Shown one piece after another: positions 9,096-17,451 of a stretch of 46,007 bases of DNA. Numbering within the stretch: the stretch's first letter is position 1; the number at the start of each line of letters is the position of its first letter. Under the pieces are notes generated by a model. The model did not search any database and was not told the origin of the DNA. It saw only the letters and a list, made by a program, of their open reading frames with translations. The position numbers were made by a program, and so were the translations under genes. Origin of the DNA: Bacteroidota bacterium (GTDB taxonomy: Bacteria > Bacteroidota > Bacteroidia > 2-12-FULL-35-15); NCBI GenBank assembly GCA_021323165.1, contig JAJTCJ010000009.1:1-46007 (forward strand). Direction: 5' to 3'.

Positions 9096-9127
9096 TTTAA
9101 CACATCAACCGTAATGTGTTATCTTTG
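9096..9127 (+). promoter_or_regulatory. Promoter for tgt
   Basis: TATCTTTG (9120-9127) matches the -7 consensus. TTTA (9096-9099) lies 20 bases upstream, a three-of-four match to the -33 TTTG. The expected start of transcription near 9134 leaves a leader of about 105 bases before ATG 9242. The leader is AT-rich and has no recognised riboswitch. Confidence 0.55.
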
Positions 9128-9241
9128 GCAGGATTTAAACAAAGTAATTAACAATCAATCAAGAGTTATCAGTTAATAGTTATTGGAAATTCAGGCCTGT
9201 CTGATTTAAATCAATTTCTTTTTTAACTTATTTAACCAAAT

Positions 9242-10372
9242 ATGAAGTTCAGTATATCAAACACAGATAAAGGAAGCAAGGCACGAGCAGGGGAAATAAT
9301 CACCGACCACGGCACTATACAAACACCTATTTTTATGCCTGTTGGTACTGCGGGCACTGTAAAAGCCGTACATCAGCGGGAATTAAGGGATGACATCAAA
9401 GCACAGATAATTCTTGGAAATACCTATCACCTTTATCTTCGTCCCGGCCTTGAAACGATTCAAATGGCCGGAGGACTTCACAAGTTCAATGGCTGGGAAA
9501 AACCGATATTAACCGACAGCGGGGGCTATCAGGTTTATTCACTTGCCAATCAACGCAAGTTAACCGAAGATGGAGCTAAATTCACTTCTCATATCGATGG
9601 CAGCAAGCACTTTTTTACTCCTGAAGGTGTAATGGATATTCAAAGAATCATCGGGGCAGATATCATAATGGCTTTTGATGAATGTACTCCCTACCCTTGC
9701 GAATATGAATATGCAAGAAAATCAATGGAAATGACTCATCGCTGGCTGAAACGCTGCTGCAATCGGTTTGATGAAACAGAAGGAAAATATGGTTACTCAC
9801 AGACTCTGTTTCCAATTGTTCAGGGTAGTGTTTATAAAGACCTCAGAGAACGTTCTGCAGAATTTATTGCTTCACAAAACCGTGAAGGAAACGCAATTGG
9901 CGGTTTATCCGTTGGAGAGCCGGCAGAAGATATGTATGCGATGACAGAAGTTGTCTGCAATATTTTACCTGCTGATAAGCCCCGTTATCTTATGGGCGTG
10001 GGTACACCAATGAATATACTTGAAAGTATTGCCCTTGGGATTGATATGTTCGATTGCGTGATGCCAACCCGGAATGCACGACATGGATTGCTTTACACTC
10101 AGAATGGTATAATGAATATGAAGAACGAGCGATGGAAAAATGACTTTTCTGTTCTTGATGAAAATGGAACTTCGTATGTGGATAAAGCATACACGAAAGC
10201 TTATTTGCGTCACCTGGTACATTCGCAGGAACTGCTTGCTGCGCAAATAGCAAGTATCCACAATCTGGCTTTCTATTTGTGGCTGGTAGGCGCTGCAAGG
10301 GAACAGATCATTGCAGGAACATTCTATGAATGGAAGAATAAAATGGTGAAGCAAATGAGTGTACGATTGTAA
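9242..10372 (+). CDS. tgt: tRNA-guanine transglycosylase
   Basis: Exchanges guanine-34 of GUN-anticodon tRNAs for a 7-deazaguanine precursor (preQ1) in queuosine synthesis. The 376-residue length and the motifs LGNTYHLYLRPG, LTDSGGYQVYSL (catalytic-pocket Asp), GGLSVGEP and FDCVMPTRNARHG are diagnostic. Odd point: the C-terminal CxCxxC zinc cluster of classical Tgt is replaced by GTSYVD (around 10165-10185), while the following YTKAYLRHL and the ligand-type His of IASIHNL are kept. A promoter lies at 9096-9127. The LptF/LptG permease follows 46 bases downstream on the same strand and is probably co-transcribed. Confidence 0.96.
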   Translation: MKFSISNTDKGSKARAGEIITDHGTIQTPIFMPVGTAGTVKAVHQRELRDDIKAQIILGNTYHLYLRPGLETIQMAGGLHKFNGWEKPILTDSGGYQVYSLANQRKLTEDGAKFTSHIDGSKHFFTPEGVMDIQRIIGADIIMAFDECTPYPCEYEYARKSMEMTHRWLKRCCNRFDETEGKYGYSQTLFPIVQGSVYKDLRERSAEFIASQNREGNAIGGLSVGEPAEDMYAMTEVVCNILPADKPRYLMGVGTPMNILESIALGIDMFDCVMPTRNARHGLLYTQNGIMNMKNERWKNDFSVLDENGTSYVDKAYTKAYLRHLVHSQELLAAQIASIHNLAFYLWLVGAAREQIIAGTFYEWKNKMVKQMSVRL

Positions 10373-10418
10373 ATTGGAATTTGGTTATTGAGTTATTGGG
10401 AATGGTTGAATTAGTAAA

Positions 10419-11495
10419 ATGAAGTTAATAGACAAATATATAATTGGTAAGTTCCTGGGGACATTCTTCTTCTCATTGCTTCTTATTATTCTTATTGTTG
10501 TGGTATTTGATATCTCTGAAAAGATTGAGGATTTTGTTGGGAAACAAGCTCCTATCAACGCAATAATCTTTGATTATTACTTTAACTTCATCCCCTTTTT
10601 TATTAATTTGTTTAGTCCGCTCTTCACCTTTATTGCTGTTATATTCTTTACTTCAAGGATGGCTTCCAGAACAGAGATAGTTGCCATACTCAGCAGCGGA
10701 GTAAGTTATACGCGATTACTATTTCCTTACATGCTTTCAGCTACTGTTATAGCGACACTGTCCCTAGTATTGAATAATTTTGTGATCCCACGTTCGACCA
10801 AAAAAATGATCGAGTTTGAGAATAGATATATCCGTAACGAATTTTACAATAAAGACAGAAATATTCATAAACAGATCTCTCCCGGAAACTATATTTACCT
10901 CGAAAGCTTCAGTACTGAACAACAGACCGGTTATAAATTTTCGATTGAAAAATTTCATAACGGAAAGCTTTATTATAAGCTGATGGCTGATAACATAAAG
11001 TGGGACAGTCTTAAAAAGGACTGGTCGATCAATGACTATTATATCAGGTATATCAATGATATGAACGAGTATATCAAGAAAGGAACAAAACTCGATACCA
11101 CGCTTGCCTTTACTCCTGCTGAATTTGGACGAAAAGACAATACTCTCGGAACAATGGATTATTATGAGCTGAACGCTTATATGGAAAGTGAGCGATTGAA
11201 AGGAAGTGACAATCTTGAACTTATAGAACTTGAGAAGAACCGTAGAATCGCGTTCCCATTTGCTACATTTATCCTTACACTTATCGGAGTGTCGATAGCG
11301 AGCAGGAAAGTACGCGGAGGTATAGGAATGCACATTGGACTTGGGATCGGGATCAGCTTCACATTTATTATGTTCATGCAGGTGACCACCACTTTTGCCG
11401 CAAGCGGACGCATTTCTCCTCTGGTCGCAGTGTGGATACCAAACATTGTTTTCAGCTTTCTTGCCTGGTACCTGCTGAAAGTTGCCCAAAAATAA
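10419..11495 (+). CDS. LptF/LptG family permease (YjgP/YjgQ), LPS export
   Basis: An inner-membrane component of the LptB2FG ATP-driven machine that extracts lipopolysaccharide for transport to the outer membrane. It has 358 residues, with the typical start MKLIDKYIIGKFLGTFFFSL, three N-terminal membrane segments within residues about 12-120, a periplasmic beta-jellyroll region (about 130-265) and three C-terminal segments (about 278-355). It also has the family signature of a TSRMASRTEIVAILSSGVSY coupling-helix region. From sequence alone I cannot say whether it is LptF or LptG. It follows tgt closely. Confidence 0.9.
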   Translation: MKLIDKYIIGKFLGTFFFSLLLIILIVVVFDISEKIEDFVGKQAPINAIIFDYYFNFIPFFINLFSPLFTFIAVIFFTSRMASRTEIVAILSSGVSYTRLLFPYMLSATVIATLSLVLNNFVIPRSTKKMIEFENRYIRNEFYNKDRNIHKQISPGNYIYLESFSTEQQTGYKFSIEKFHNGKLYYKLMADNIKWDSLKKDWSINDYYIRYINDMNEYIKKGTKLDTTLAFTPAEFGRKDNTLGTMDYYELNAYMESERLKGSDNLELIELEKNRRIAFPFATFILTLIGVSIASRKVRGGIGMHIGLGIGISFTFIMFMQVTTTFAASGRISPLVAVWIPNIVFSFLAWYLLKVAQK

Positions 11496-11633
11496 TTTTT
11501 ATTGTGGTGTCCATTTCTCACAATGCCTTAAAACCTCTGGCATAAAATTGTAATTATATTTTACAGATCAAATTCTTTCAGATTTTTTAAGCTCTTCGGA
11601 CCAAGGGAAATCTGTTAAAAGAATTCAAAAAGA

Positions 11634-11664
11634 AGAAGCCTCTATAGCAGGGGCTTCTCTTTTA
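11634..11664 (+). terminator. Intrinsic terminator after the LptF/G permease gene
   Basis: AGAAGCC (11634-11640) pairs with GGCTTCT (11652-11658) across an 11-base loop, followed by CTTTTAT. It lies 140 bases after the permease stop and before the next small gene. The stem is short, so this is moderate confidence. Confidence 0.6.
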
Positions 11665-11718
11665 TAACCAAGGTTCGTGGCATATATTTTAAAATATAAT
11701 CATATAAACTTTACAAAA

Positions 11719-11928
11719 ATGAAAAAGATCGGTATACTATTATTAGTCGTTGGTGTATTTCTGATGGGATACGCTGCTGTTAAATTTATTAAAGACAGAA
11801 AAAAAGGAAGTGAAGAGCAGGTTCAGGACCAGGTATTACCATTCCCTTGGTTACCCACAACAGGTGCTGTGTTAATTGCTGGAGGAATAATTCTAATGGG
11901 TTCAGGAAGATTCAGAAGAGTGAGATAA
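11719..11928 (+). CDS. Small two-segment membrane protein of unknown function
   Basis: A 69-residue protein, not recognised as a named family. Residues about 3-20 (IGILLLVVGVFLMGYAAV) and 44-62 (TTGAVLIAGGIILMGSG) are hydrophobic. They are joined by a charged loop (KFIKDRKKGSEEQVQD), and the C-terminus is basic (GRFRRVR), giving a hairpin topology. ATG 11719 (MKKIGILL) is preferred over the ATG at 11677, whose 14 extra codons are AT-rich and atypical. It is isolated between two terminators and so is likely a single-gene unit. Confidence 0.6.
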   Translation: MKKIGILLLVVGVFLMGYAAVKFIKDRKKGSEEQVQDQVLPFPWLPTTGAVLIAGGIILMGSGRFRRVR

Positions 11929-11934
11929 AAAAGA

Positions 11935-11963
11935 AAGCCGGTGATCCCGGCTTACCTATTTTT
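11935..11963. terminator. Bidirectional terminator between two small convergent genes
   Basis: AAGCCGG (11935-11941) pairs with CCGGCTT (11947-11953) around the loop TGATC, followed by ACCTATTTTTT. An A run (11927-11934) precedes it, giving a U tract on the minus strand too. Confidence 0.85.
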
Positions 11964-11969
11964 TAATTC

Positions 11970-12293
11970 TTATTGAGCTTCACGCAGCTCTAATTTATTT
12001 TCTGTCTCAGCTGCATTGACAAAATCCAAAGTTCTGATCTGACTTTCATTAAAAGCAGAGATCCTCTTTTCTTTGAGGTCGGGAATCAATTTTATTTCCC
12101 TGCCAAATGTTCCTATCTCCGTTTTCTTATCCAGATTAGAGATAAGTTCTGCAAGGATCTTTTCTGCTTCAAGCTTTTCCTTGTACTGCGATACTTTATG
12201 AGACCAATTGCTTCTAATGACCGTAAAAACCAAAAAGTATAAAGCAATAATTAACACAACACATAAAATCTGAACATCACTTATTTCTGCCAT
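11970..12293 (-). CDS. Single-pass membrane protein of unknown function
   Basis: A 107-residue protein with one N-terminal hydrophobic segment (residues about 8-26, ILCVVLIIALYFLVFTVI). A cytoplasmic or periplasmic charged tail of about 80 residues follows, predicted largely helical (KVSQYKEKLEAEKILAEL). I do not recognise a family. It is transcribed towards the small membrane gene on the plus strand and shares its terminator. Consistent codon use and a good ATG support a real gene. Confidence 0.6.
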   Translation of the reverse strand: MAEISDVQILCVVLIIALYFLVFTVIRSNWSHKVSQYKEKLEAEKILAELISNLDKKTEIGTFGREIKLIPDLKEKRISAFNESQIRTLDFVNAAETENKLELREAQ

Positions 12294-12419
12294 AACAATT
12301 CTTCTGCATTAATTTCTTTAATAATTACTGCTTTGAGTTTTAATTGCAATGGGAAGGTATTAAAATTTAGTTAAAACGTCTATTATTACGGTAAATTTTA
12401 TTTAATCTTTTTCTGACAA

Positions 12420-13517
12420 TTATTTGCCAAACCATCCTTTCACTTTTTTCCAGATCCTTTCAGATTGTTTTCCTTTCTTCTGGTCACCTATTAAATATCC
12501 ATAAACCTGCAAATCAGGGATAGCATCGAAAACAATTTTTGCAACTCCAAGCATTGGAAGGAAGAGGATCATCCCGGCAACACCCCATATAAGGCCGCCC
12601 ACCATCAGAATAAGTATTGTAAAGAAACCGCTGATATTCACTTCGCCTCCAATAATATAAGGTTCAATAAAATAATTATCAATCGCCTGTATTACCACAA
12701 TAACTGCAAGAGCACCTACTGCAACATTCATAGAATCTTCTGTAACAAGGGCCACTGCGAAAGGAAATAATCCACCTATGATCGAACCTACATAAGGTAT
12801 GATCGTGAGAAGAGCAGCAATAAGGGCAAGTAAAAATGCACTTTTCAAGCCTATGATCAGGAAGCCAATAGTAAACAGGACCGTAAATATCAGTATCGAT
12901 AAAACTCTGCCTGTTAAATAACTCTGAGCAACCTTGCTTATGTTACGTATTAATTTTTGTGAATCTCTTTCAGGAGTATCTTCCATTAATCTTATAAAGA
13001 ACGTTTCATATTTTTCCCTTTGGAACAAGAAGAGAAATGTGAAAATCAATACGAGAACAGCAGAAGCAAATAAACCAAGAGATCCTGCAAGAAGATCTTT
13101 CACCACAGAACCTGAAGACTCTGCAAGTGATTTTACTTGTTTATTGATCACTGTATCCTGCTCTTTTTTGGGAATATTTAATTTAGCTGAAATATAATCC
13201 TGGGATTTTTTAATGAATTGCTCCGATCTTTTTTCCATTTCAGGGAACTCATCTGCCAGCCTTGATGCCTGAACAAAAACAAGTGTTCCGATTCCAAAGG
13301 CAACAATTACAATAATGAGGAGAGACAAAAGAGCTGAAAAAATTCTTTTAATACCACCTTTTTCCATTCTGTTAGATATTGGAGTAAAAAGCATGGCAAA
13401 GAAAATAGAAAATGTAATCGGAATCAAAATAGGTTTCGCAAAATACAATACTACGCAAGCCAATACTCCAAAAAATAAGACTGAATTAATTGTTCTGATA
13501 GAAACCTTATGAACCAT
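12420..13517 (-). CDS. AI-2E family transporter (PerM/TqsA-like)
   Basis: A polytopic inner-membrane protein of 365 residues from ATG 13517. The in-frame TTG at 13544 would add nine residues and is less likely. The family pattern is clear: two close N-terminal hydrophobic segments (LFFGVLACVVLYFAKPILIPI), a long amphipathic region (about 75-140), then a cluster of five to six membrane segments with IIPYVGSIIGGLFPFAVALV and GGLIWGVAGMILFLPMLGVA. Members include an autoinducer-2 exporter and sodium-proton antiporters, so the family name does not fix the substrate. It has no close neighbour on the same strand. Confidence 0.9.
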   Translation of the reverse strand: MVHKVSIRTINSVLFFGVLACVVLYFAKPILIPITFSIFFAMLFTPISNRMEKGGIKRIFSALLSLLIIVIVAFGIGTLVFVQASRLADEFPEMEKRSEQFIKKSQDYISAKLNIPKKEQDTVINKQVKSLAESSGSVVKDLLAGSLGLFASAVLVLIFTFLFLFQREKYETFFIRLMEDTPERDSQKLIRNISKVAQSYLTGRVLSILIFTVLFTIGFLIIGLKSAFLLALIAALLTIIPYVGSIIGGLFPFAVALVTEDSMNVAVGALAVIVVIQAIDNYFIEPYIIGGEVNISGFFTILILMVGGLIWGVAGMILFLPMLGVAKIVFDAIPDLQVYGYLIGDQKKGKQSERIWKKVKGWFGK

Positions 13518-13544
13518 AATTATAGTTTTAATCAATGGTTTCAA

Positions 13545-13863
13545 AGCTTATACCAATAAAAATTATTCTACAATAAACCTTTTGGAGGGTAAATAAATTC
13601 CCATATAACTGTAAATAGTGAGTAATATTGATAATCCAAAGAAGCAGGATTTTAAAACCGCCACCACTATACTTTTTTAGCACAGAGAAGAAAATTTAAT
13701 TTCCTGAGAAAATTTCACAGATAAAATTGTCCACTTTTCATATTCCTGATTTAACTTATAAAAATCTGCTTTCAGCGATAGTGCTTTAAAATTAGACGTT
13801 TAAAACTGGCTAAGGCATATGCTTTTCTCCTGATCTAACAATAACGGTATTAAATTGTTCGAC
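13545..13863. other. Intergenic region without a recognised gene
   Basis: About 320 AT-rich bases between two divergent genes. It must hold the promoters for both, but I see no exact TAnnTTTG box with a good -33 partner, no strong hairpin and no tRNA-like fold. Confidence 0.5.
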
Positions 13864-15015
13864 ATGAAAAAACTCTACTTCTATATACAGTTTATACTTT
13901 TATTTAATATAACTGTACTGTATTCACAGCCCTTAACATTCACTTCCAATCCAACAGTATTCTCCGTTGAAACAACAACTGGTTTGAGCTGGAACAATGA
14001 AATAAATCTTAATTCCTCAGATGATCAACGGGCCCGGTCAGGCATGTGGATAGGGTTGATCTTCACTATCAACACTGATGTACTGAATACCCAGGGTTAT
14101 GGTTTTTCAATCCCATCGTCCGCTGTTATTACAGGAATTGAAGTGAAACTGGAAAAGCGAGCACAGGGTATTGGCATTGGCAGTTCTATCCGTGATAATA
14201 CCCTTCAGTTATTAAAAAACAGTGGACCCGTGGGCAACACAAAATCTAATTCTGCAGCATGGTCTGCCTCAGATATAACTGAAATATATGGCGGTCCAAC
14301 AGATCTGTGGGGAACAACCTGGGAGCCATCTGAAATTAATTCACCAGGCTTCGGTTGTGCTTTCTCAGCAAAGTTGAGCGCAGGCACGCCAGGAGTATTT
14401 ATGGAAGCTGAATTGGATGAGGCCCAAATAAAAGTGTATTACACGCTTACACCTCTTGAAATAAGTCTGGTATATTTTGATGCATTTATAATGGAAGATC
14501 AGAAAGTGAAGCTGAAATGGATGACAGAATCTGAAACCAATAATGATCATTTTGTCTTACAACATTCAAAGGATGCTATAGCATGGTCAGACAAAGCTAC
14601 AATTCCGGGAGCAGGAAACAGCACCTCTCCCGTAAATTACGAATGTATTGATGATGAAACTGTAGAAGGTTTATCATATTATAGATTAAAACAAATCGAT
14701 TTCGATGGATTCACAAGTTATCATAAGGTTACTTCTGTAGAGATTCAGCCCGGTAAAACCAATGTGTCTTTTGGACCCAACCCAACTAAGGATCGGATAA
14801 TATTTAAATGTTCGAAACCAATGGATACAAGTCTTATAATCTATTTATATGATATAAACTGGAACCAGGTAAAACAAACTGAAAAGATGTTTCTTAAAAA
14901 GAATGAATCAAACAGTATTGAGCTGAATATCCCCGAACTGAAGAACGGAATTTATTTTTATAAAGCAGTAATGGAAGAGGATGTTGTTTCCGGACAACTG
15001 GTGAAGGAAGATTAA
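13864..15015 (+). CDS. Secreted protein with T9SS C-terminal sorting domain
   Basis: A 383-residue exported protein with a signal peptide (MKKLYFYIQFILLFNITVLY then SQ). Residues about 20-195 form a predicted beta-sandwich with the motif IYGGPTDLWGTTWEPSEINS and FGCAF, a pattern I associate with carbohydrate-binding-like domains in phage and secreted proteins (inference). Next comes the Bacteroidota fibronectin-like module VKLKWMTESETNNDHFVLQHS ending in YYRLKQIDFDG. The C-terminal 80 residues are a type A T9SS sorting domain (FGPNPTKDRIIF and ELKNGIYFYKAV). The ATG at 13864 is chosen over the in-frame TTG at 13855. Its function at the cell surface is unknown. Confidence 0.82.
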   Translation: MKKLYFYIQFILLFNITVLYSQPLTFTSNPTVFSVETTTGLSWNNEINLNSSDDQRARSGMWIGLIFTINTDVLNTQGYGFSIPSSAVITGIEVKLEKRAQGIGIGSSIRDNTLQLLKNSGPVGNTKSNSAAWSASDITEIYGGPTDLWGTTWEPSEINSPGFGCAFSAKLSAGTPGVFMEAELDEAQIKVYYTLTPLEISLVYFDAFIMEDQKVKLKWMTESETNNDHFVLQHSKDAIAWSDKATIPGAGNSTSPVNYECIDDETVEGLSYYRLKQIDFDGFTSYHKVTSVEIQPGKTNVSFGPNPTKDRIIFKCSKPMDTSLIIYLYDINWNQVKQTEKMFLKKNESNSIELNIPELKNGIYFYKAVMEEDVVSGQLVKED

Positions 15016-15044
15016 AAAGGAGTGCTGAGAGGCACTCCTTTTTT
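15014..15044. terminator. Bidirectional terminator between T9SS protein and YceI genes
   Basis: AAAAAGGAGTGC (15014-15025) pairs with GCACTCCTTTTT (15032-15043), a 12-bp stem with loop TGAGAG. The left arm begins inside the stop codon of the plus-strand gene. Confidence 0.9.
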
Positions 15045-15063
15045 ATCATGAATTTTATTCTGA

Positions 15064-15603
15064 TTATTTTTTTACAGGAACATTCAGAGTGATCACTACT
15101 TTATCTTTTCCGGATTTACTCTTTTTAGTTACACCAAAGTCTCCGGAATGAATGGTCATTGAACCATGAAATGCTCCGCCTCCATTTCCTTCCTCCTTGA
15201 AAGTGAAAGGTATTTCAACAGCCATAGTGGAATCCTTCATTGTAAGATTTCCATTTGCAAGAAAACCGTTTTCTGTTGCTTTTATTGAAGTTGATACAAA
15301 CGAAATAACAGGATATTTTTCAGCGTTAAAAAAATCTGCTGATAATAAATGATCATCTTTTTGCTTGTTTCCTGTATTTAACGTTTTCACATCAACTGAA
15401 GCACTGATCTTTGAATTAGCAGGATCCTTTTGATCAAAATCAATACTTGCTTTGAGTCCGCTTAAGGTTCCTTTGGTTCCTTCATCAGGCAATTCAAAAT
15501 TTATAGTTAAGCCTTCATTTGATACATTCCATAACATTGAAGCCGTAAATCCGCTAGCAACTAACATTGTAGCAGCTAACACAATAAGAGATATTCTTTT
15601 CAT
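15064..15603 (-). CDS. YceI family periplasmic lipid-binding protein
   Basis: A 179-residue secreted protein with a signal peptide (MKRISLIVLAATMLVASG). It has the YceI lipocalin-like barrel: GTLSGLKASIDFDQKDPANS, DHLLSADFFNAEKYPVISFVS, a central GNLTMKDSTMAVEIPFTF and GDFGVTKKSKSGKDKVVITL. Family members bind isoprenoid or other amphipathic molecules in the periplasm. The ATG at 15609 (MIMKR) is an equally possible start. It shares its terminator with the convergent T9SS gene. Confidence 0.92.
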   Translation of the reverse strand: MKRISLIVLAATMLVASGFTASMLWNVSNEGLTINFELPDEGTKGTLSGLKASIDFDQKDPANSKISASVDVKTLNTGNKQKDDHLLSADFFNAEKYPVISFVSTSIKATENGFLANGNLTMKDSTMAVEIPFTFKEEGNGGGAFHGSMTIHSGDFGVTKKSKSGKDKVVITLNVPVKK

Positions 15604-15649
15604 AATCATTAAGTTTATTTGTTCTATTAAGGCAGCGAAGATAAGGACA

Positions 15650-16198
15650 TTATTTAATATTGTGATTTATCAGACCATAATACACTACATCTATGAGTTC
15701 CCCGTTTTCAGTCATAAAATCCTTACGAAGCACACCTTCCTCTTTAAATCCATTTTTCAAAGCAATTTTTCTGCTCCCTATATTTTCTTCAGCAGAACGG
15801 ATAAAAAGCTTATTCAGCTTTAAGTTACCGAAACTCCAGGGAATAATTGCGGCCATAGCCCCGGAAATAATCCCTTTTCCTTCCAGATTCTTATCAATAA
15901 AATAACCGAGTTCACATTTTGAAACCGTCCAGTCAAAATTCTTGAGAAAAAATAAACCGGCAAATTTCTTATCTGCAATACGCTCAATCAAAAAACAGAA
16001 TTCAGTCCTTTCGTTTTGATTCCTGATCTTGATCTCAATAAAAGATCTGACTGTTTCAATATCCTTAACAGCATTCGCAGTTTTTGGCAGATAAGAACGG
16101 ATCCTTTCTCTATTGTTGTTAACCAGCGCAAGCAACTTATCACTATCATTAATATTCAACGGTCGTAATAAATATTCTGCAAAAAAAAGAGTTTCCAT
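15650..16198 (-). CDS. GNAT family N-acetyltransferase (RimJ/RimL-like)
   Basis: A 182-residue acetyl-CoA-dependent acetyltransferase. The N-terminus YLLRPLNINDSDKLLALVNN, the central FAGLFFLKNFDW, the acetyl-CoA loop region YFIDKNLEGKGIISGAM and the C-terminal NIGSRKIALKNGFKEEGVLR are typical of the ribosomal-protein-serine acetyltransferase group (acetyltransf_3). Many relatives act on other substrates, so the target is not assigned. It sits 46 bases upstream of the YceI gene on the same strand. Confidence 0.88.
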   Translation of the reverse strand: METLFFAEYLLRPLNINDSDKLLALVNNNRERIRSYLPKTANAVKDIETVRSFIEIKIRNQNERTEFCFLIERIADKKFAGLFFLKNFDWTVSKCELGYFIDKNLEGKGIISGAMAAIIPWSFGNLKLNKLFIRSAEENIGSRKIALKNGFKEEGVLRKDFMTENGELIDVVYYGLINHNIK

Positions 16199-16292
16199 TC
16201 CTTCAAATATAGATGATAAAAAAGTAAAATAAAAAGGAAATAATCTTCAACTGAAATACATTTTTATTAAATTGCATTAAAATAATCCAGAC

Positions 16293-16817
16293 ATGAAAAC
16301 CTTAAAATTGACAGTTTTTGCTTTTGCGGCTGCCATAATGCTTAGTGCATGCAGTCCCAGCCCGGAAGATGCACGCATCTACAACGATGAACTAATTGCG
16401 ATAGAAAATCCTTTATCCCAGAAAGAAGAGGCTTTTATTGAAATGTTATCCGCTGATAAATCTGTGGAAGAGCTTAAAGCAGCGTATGCTGATCTTGTTA
16501 AGCAAAGCCAGGAAGCAGTTTCGGGAATAGAGAAGATCCAGGGATTTGATAACAGCACATCATTTCGTGATGCAGCCAAAGACTACTTCACAACAATTAA
16601 AGGCATAGTGGATAATGAATACAAAACCATAGTAGACCTTTCTTCAAAGAACCCGGAAGAAATAACCGAAGAGGATTCTAAAAAATATGAAGATCTACTG
16701 GCAACTGTTCAGGAAAAGACAGATAAAGTTTTATCAAAGATCCAGAGCGAACAGGCAGCTTTTGCTGCAAAATATAAGTTTGATATCGAAAAAGATGTTG
16801 AACAGGCAAAACAGTAG
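16293..16817 (+). CDS. Predicted lipoprotein, mostly alpha-helical
   Basis: A 174-residue protein with a type II signal peptide: MKTLKLTVFAFAAAIMLSAC, lipobox LSAC with Cys20 followed by SPSPED. The mature part is charged and strongly predicted helical (KQSQEAVSGIEKIQGFDNS, DSKKYEDLLATVQEKTDKVL), suggesting a helical bundle. I do not recognise a family with certainty. ATG 16293 and the stop just before a strong terminator define a single-gene unit. Confidence 0.78.
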   Translation: MKTLKLTVFAFAAAIMLSACSPSPEDARIYNDELIAIENPLSQKEEAFIEMLSADKSVEELKAAYADLVKQSQEAVSGIEKIQGFDNSTSFRDAAKDYFTTIKGIVDNEYKTIVDLSSKNPEEITEEDSKKYEDLLATVQEKTDKVLSKIQSEQAAFAAKYKFDIEKDVEQAKQ

Positions 16818-16833
16818 TTTAGTTACTTTTAAG

Positions 16834-16870
16834 AAAATCCCTTTAAACAAATCGTTTAAAGGGATTTTTT
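16834..16870 (+). terminator. Intrinsic terminator after the lipoprotein gene
   Basis: A 15-bp perfect stem (16834-16848 with 16854-16868, core ATCCCTTTAAAC) with loop AAATC runs into TTTTTT. It lies 17 bases after the stop codon. Confidence 0.92.
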
Positions 16871-16964
16871 AATTTTAAAATATGTTCTCGATACATTTTT
16901 TCTGAAAAAGAAAAAACACTCGAACTGACATCCATACTGGTTTCCAATGATGTTCGATCTAAAA

Positions 16965-17390
16965 TTAATTACAAAGATTAGCTAAAGTATTTGCCGCTTC
17001 GGTGTTTCCAAGTCCGCTTGCTTTACTGAGATCGATGCAGCAATGATCTTTTTTTCCAACTTCAAAATAGCAAAGGCCCCTTCCGAAGAATGCATCTGCA
17101 TAAGCATTATTTAAGCTGATCGCATTCGAATAATCATTGATGGCAACCCAATAATCTTTTAAGTTATGTGCCATTAATGCTCTTTTATAATAACCTTCCG
17201 GATTCTTAGGATTGAACTTAACTGCTTTATCATAGTCCTCGATAGCACCTTTCCAGTCGCCATTGTCTGATTTAGAATTACCTTTTTCTAAATAACTTAA
17301 TGCTTCGGCCTCCCTTTCTTTAGTGATTTCCTGGGCAGAACTCATTACCCCAATTACTCCGAAGAGTAAAACCCAAAATGCTTTTTTCAT
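16965..17390 (-). CDS. Periplasmic TPR-repeat protein
   Basis: A 141-residue protein with a signal peptide (MKKAFWVLLFGVIGVMSSAQ). About three TPR motifs follow (residues about 27-130): YLEKGNSKSDNGDWKGAIED, PEGYYKRALMAHNLKDYWVA and ADAFFGRGLCYFEVGKKDHC. A conserved-looking CCIDLSKASGLGN end resembles the Sel1/TPR hybrid C-cap. TPR arrays bind other proteins; the partner is unknown. It is 61 bases downstream of the cupin gene on the same strand. Confidence 0.8.
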   Translation of the reverse strand: MKKAFWVLLFGVIGVMSSAQEITKEREAEALSYLEKGNSKSDNGDWKGAIEDYDKAVKFNPKNPEGYYKRALMAHNLKDYWVAINDYSNAISLNNAYADAFFGRGLCYFEVGKKDHCCIDLSKASGLGNTEAANTLANLCN

Positions 17391-17451
17391 ATTCTCATTT
17401 ATTATTTAAAAATTAATTTCATTTATGAAACATCGCAATCTTTTATGTTGA

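Noticed and set aside
10764-11489. Minus-strand open frame of 241 codons opposite the LptF/G gene
   Set aside because: The plus-strand product is a clear full-length permease; the antisense protein has no domain or signal and reflects codon bias.
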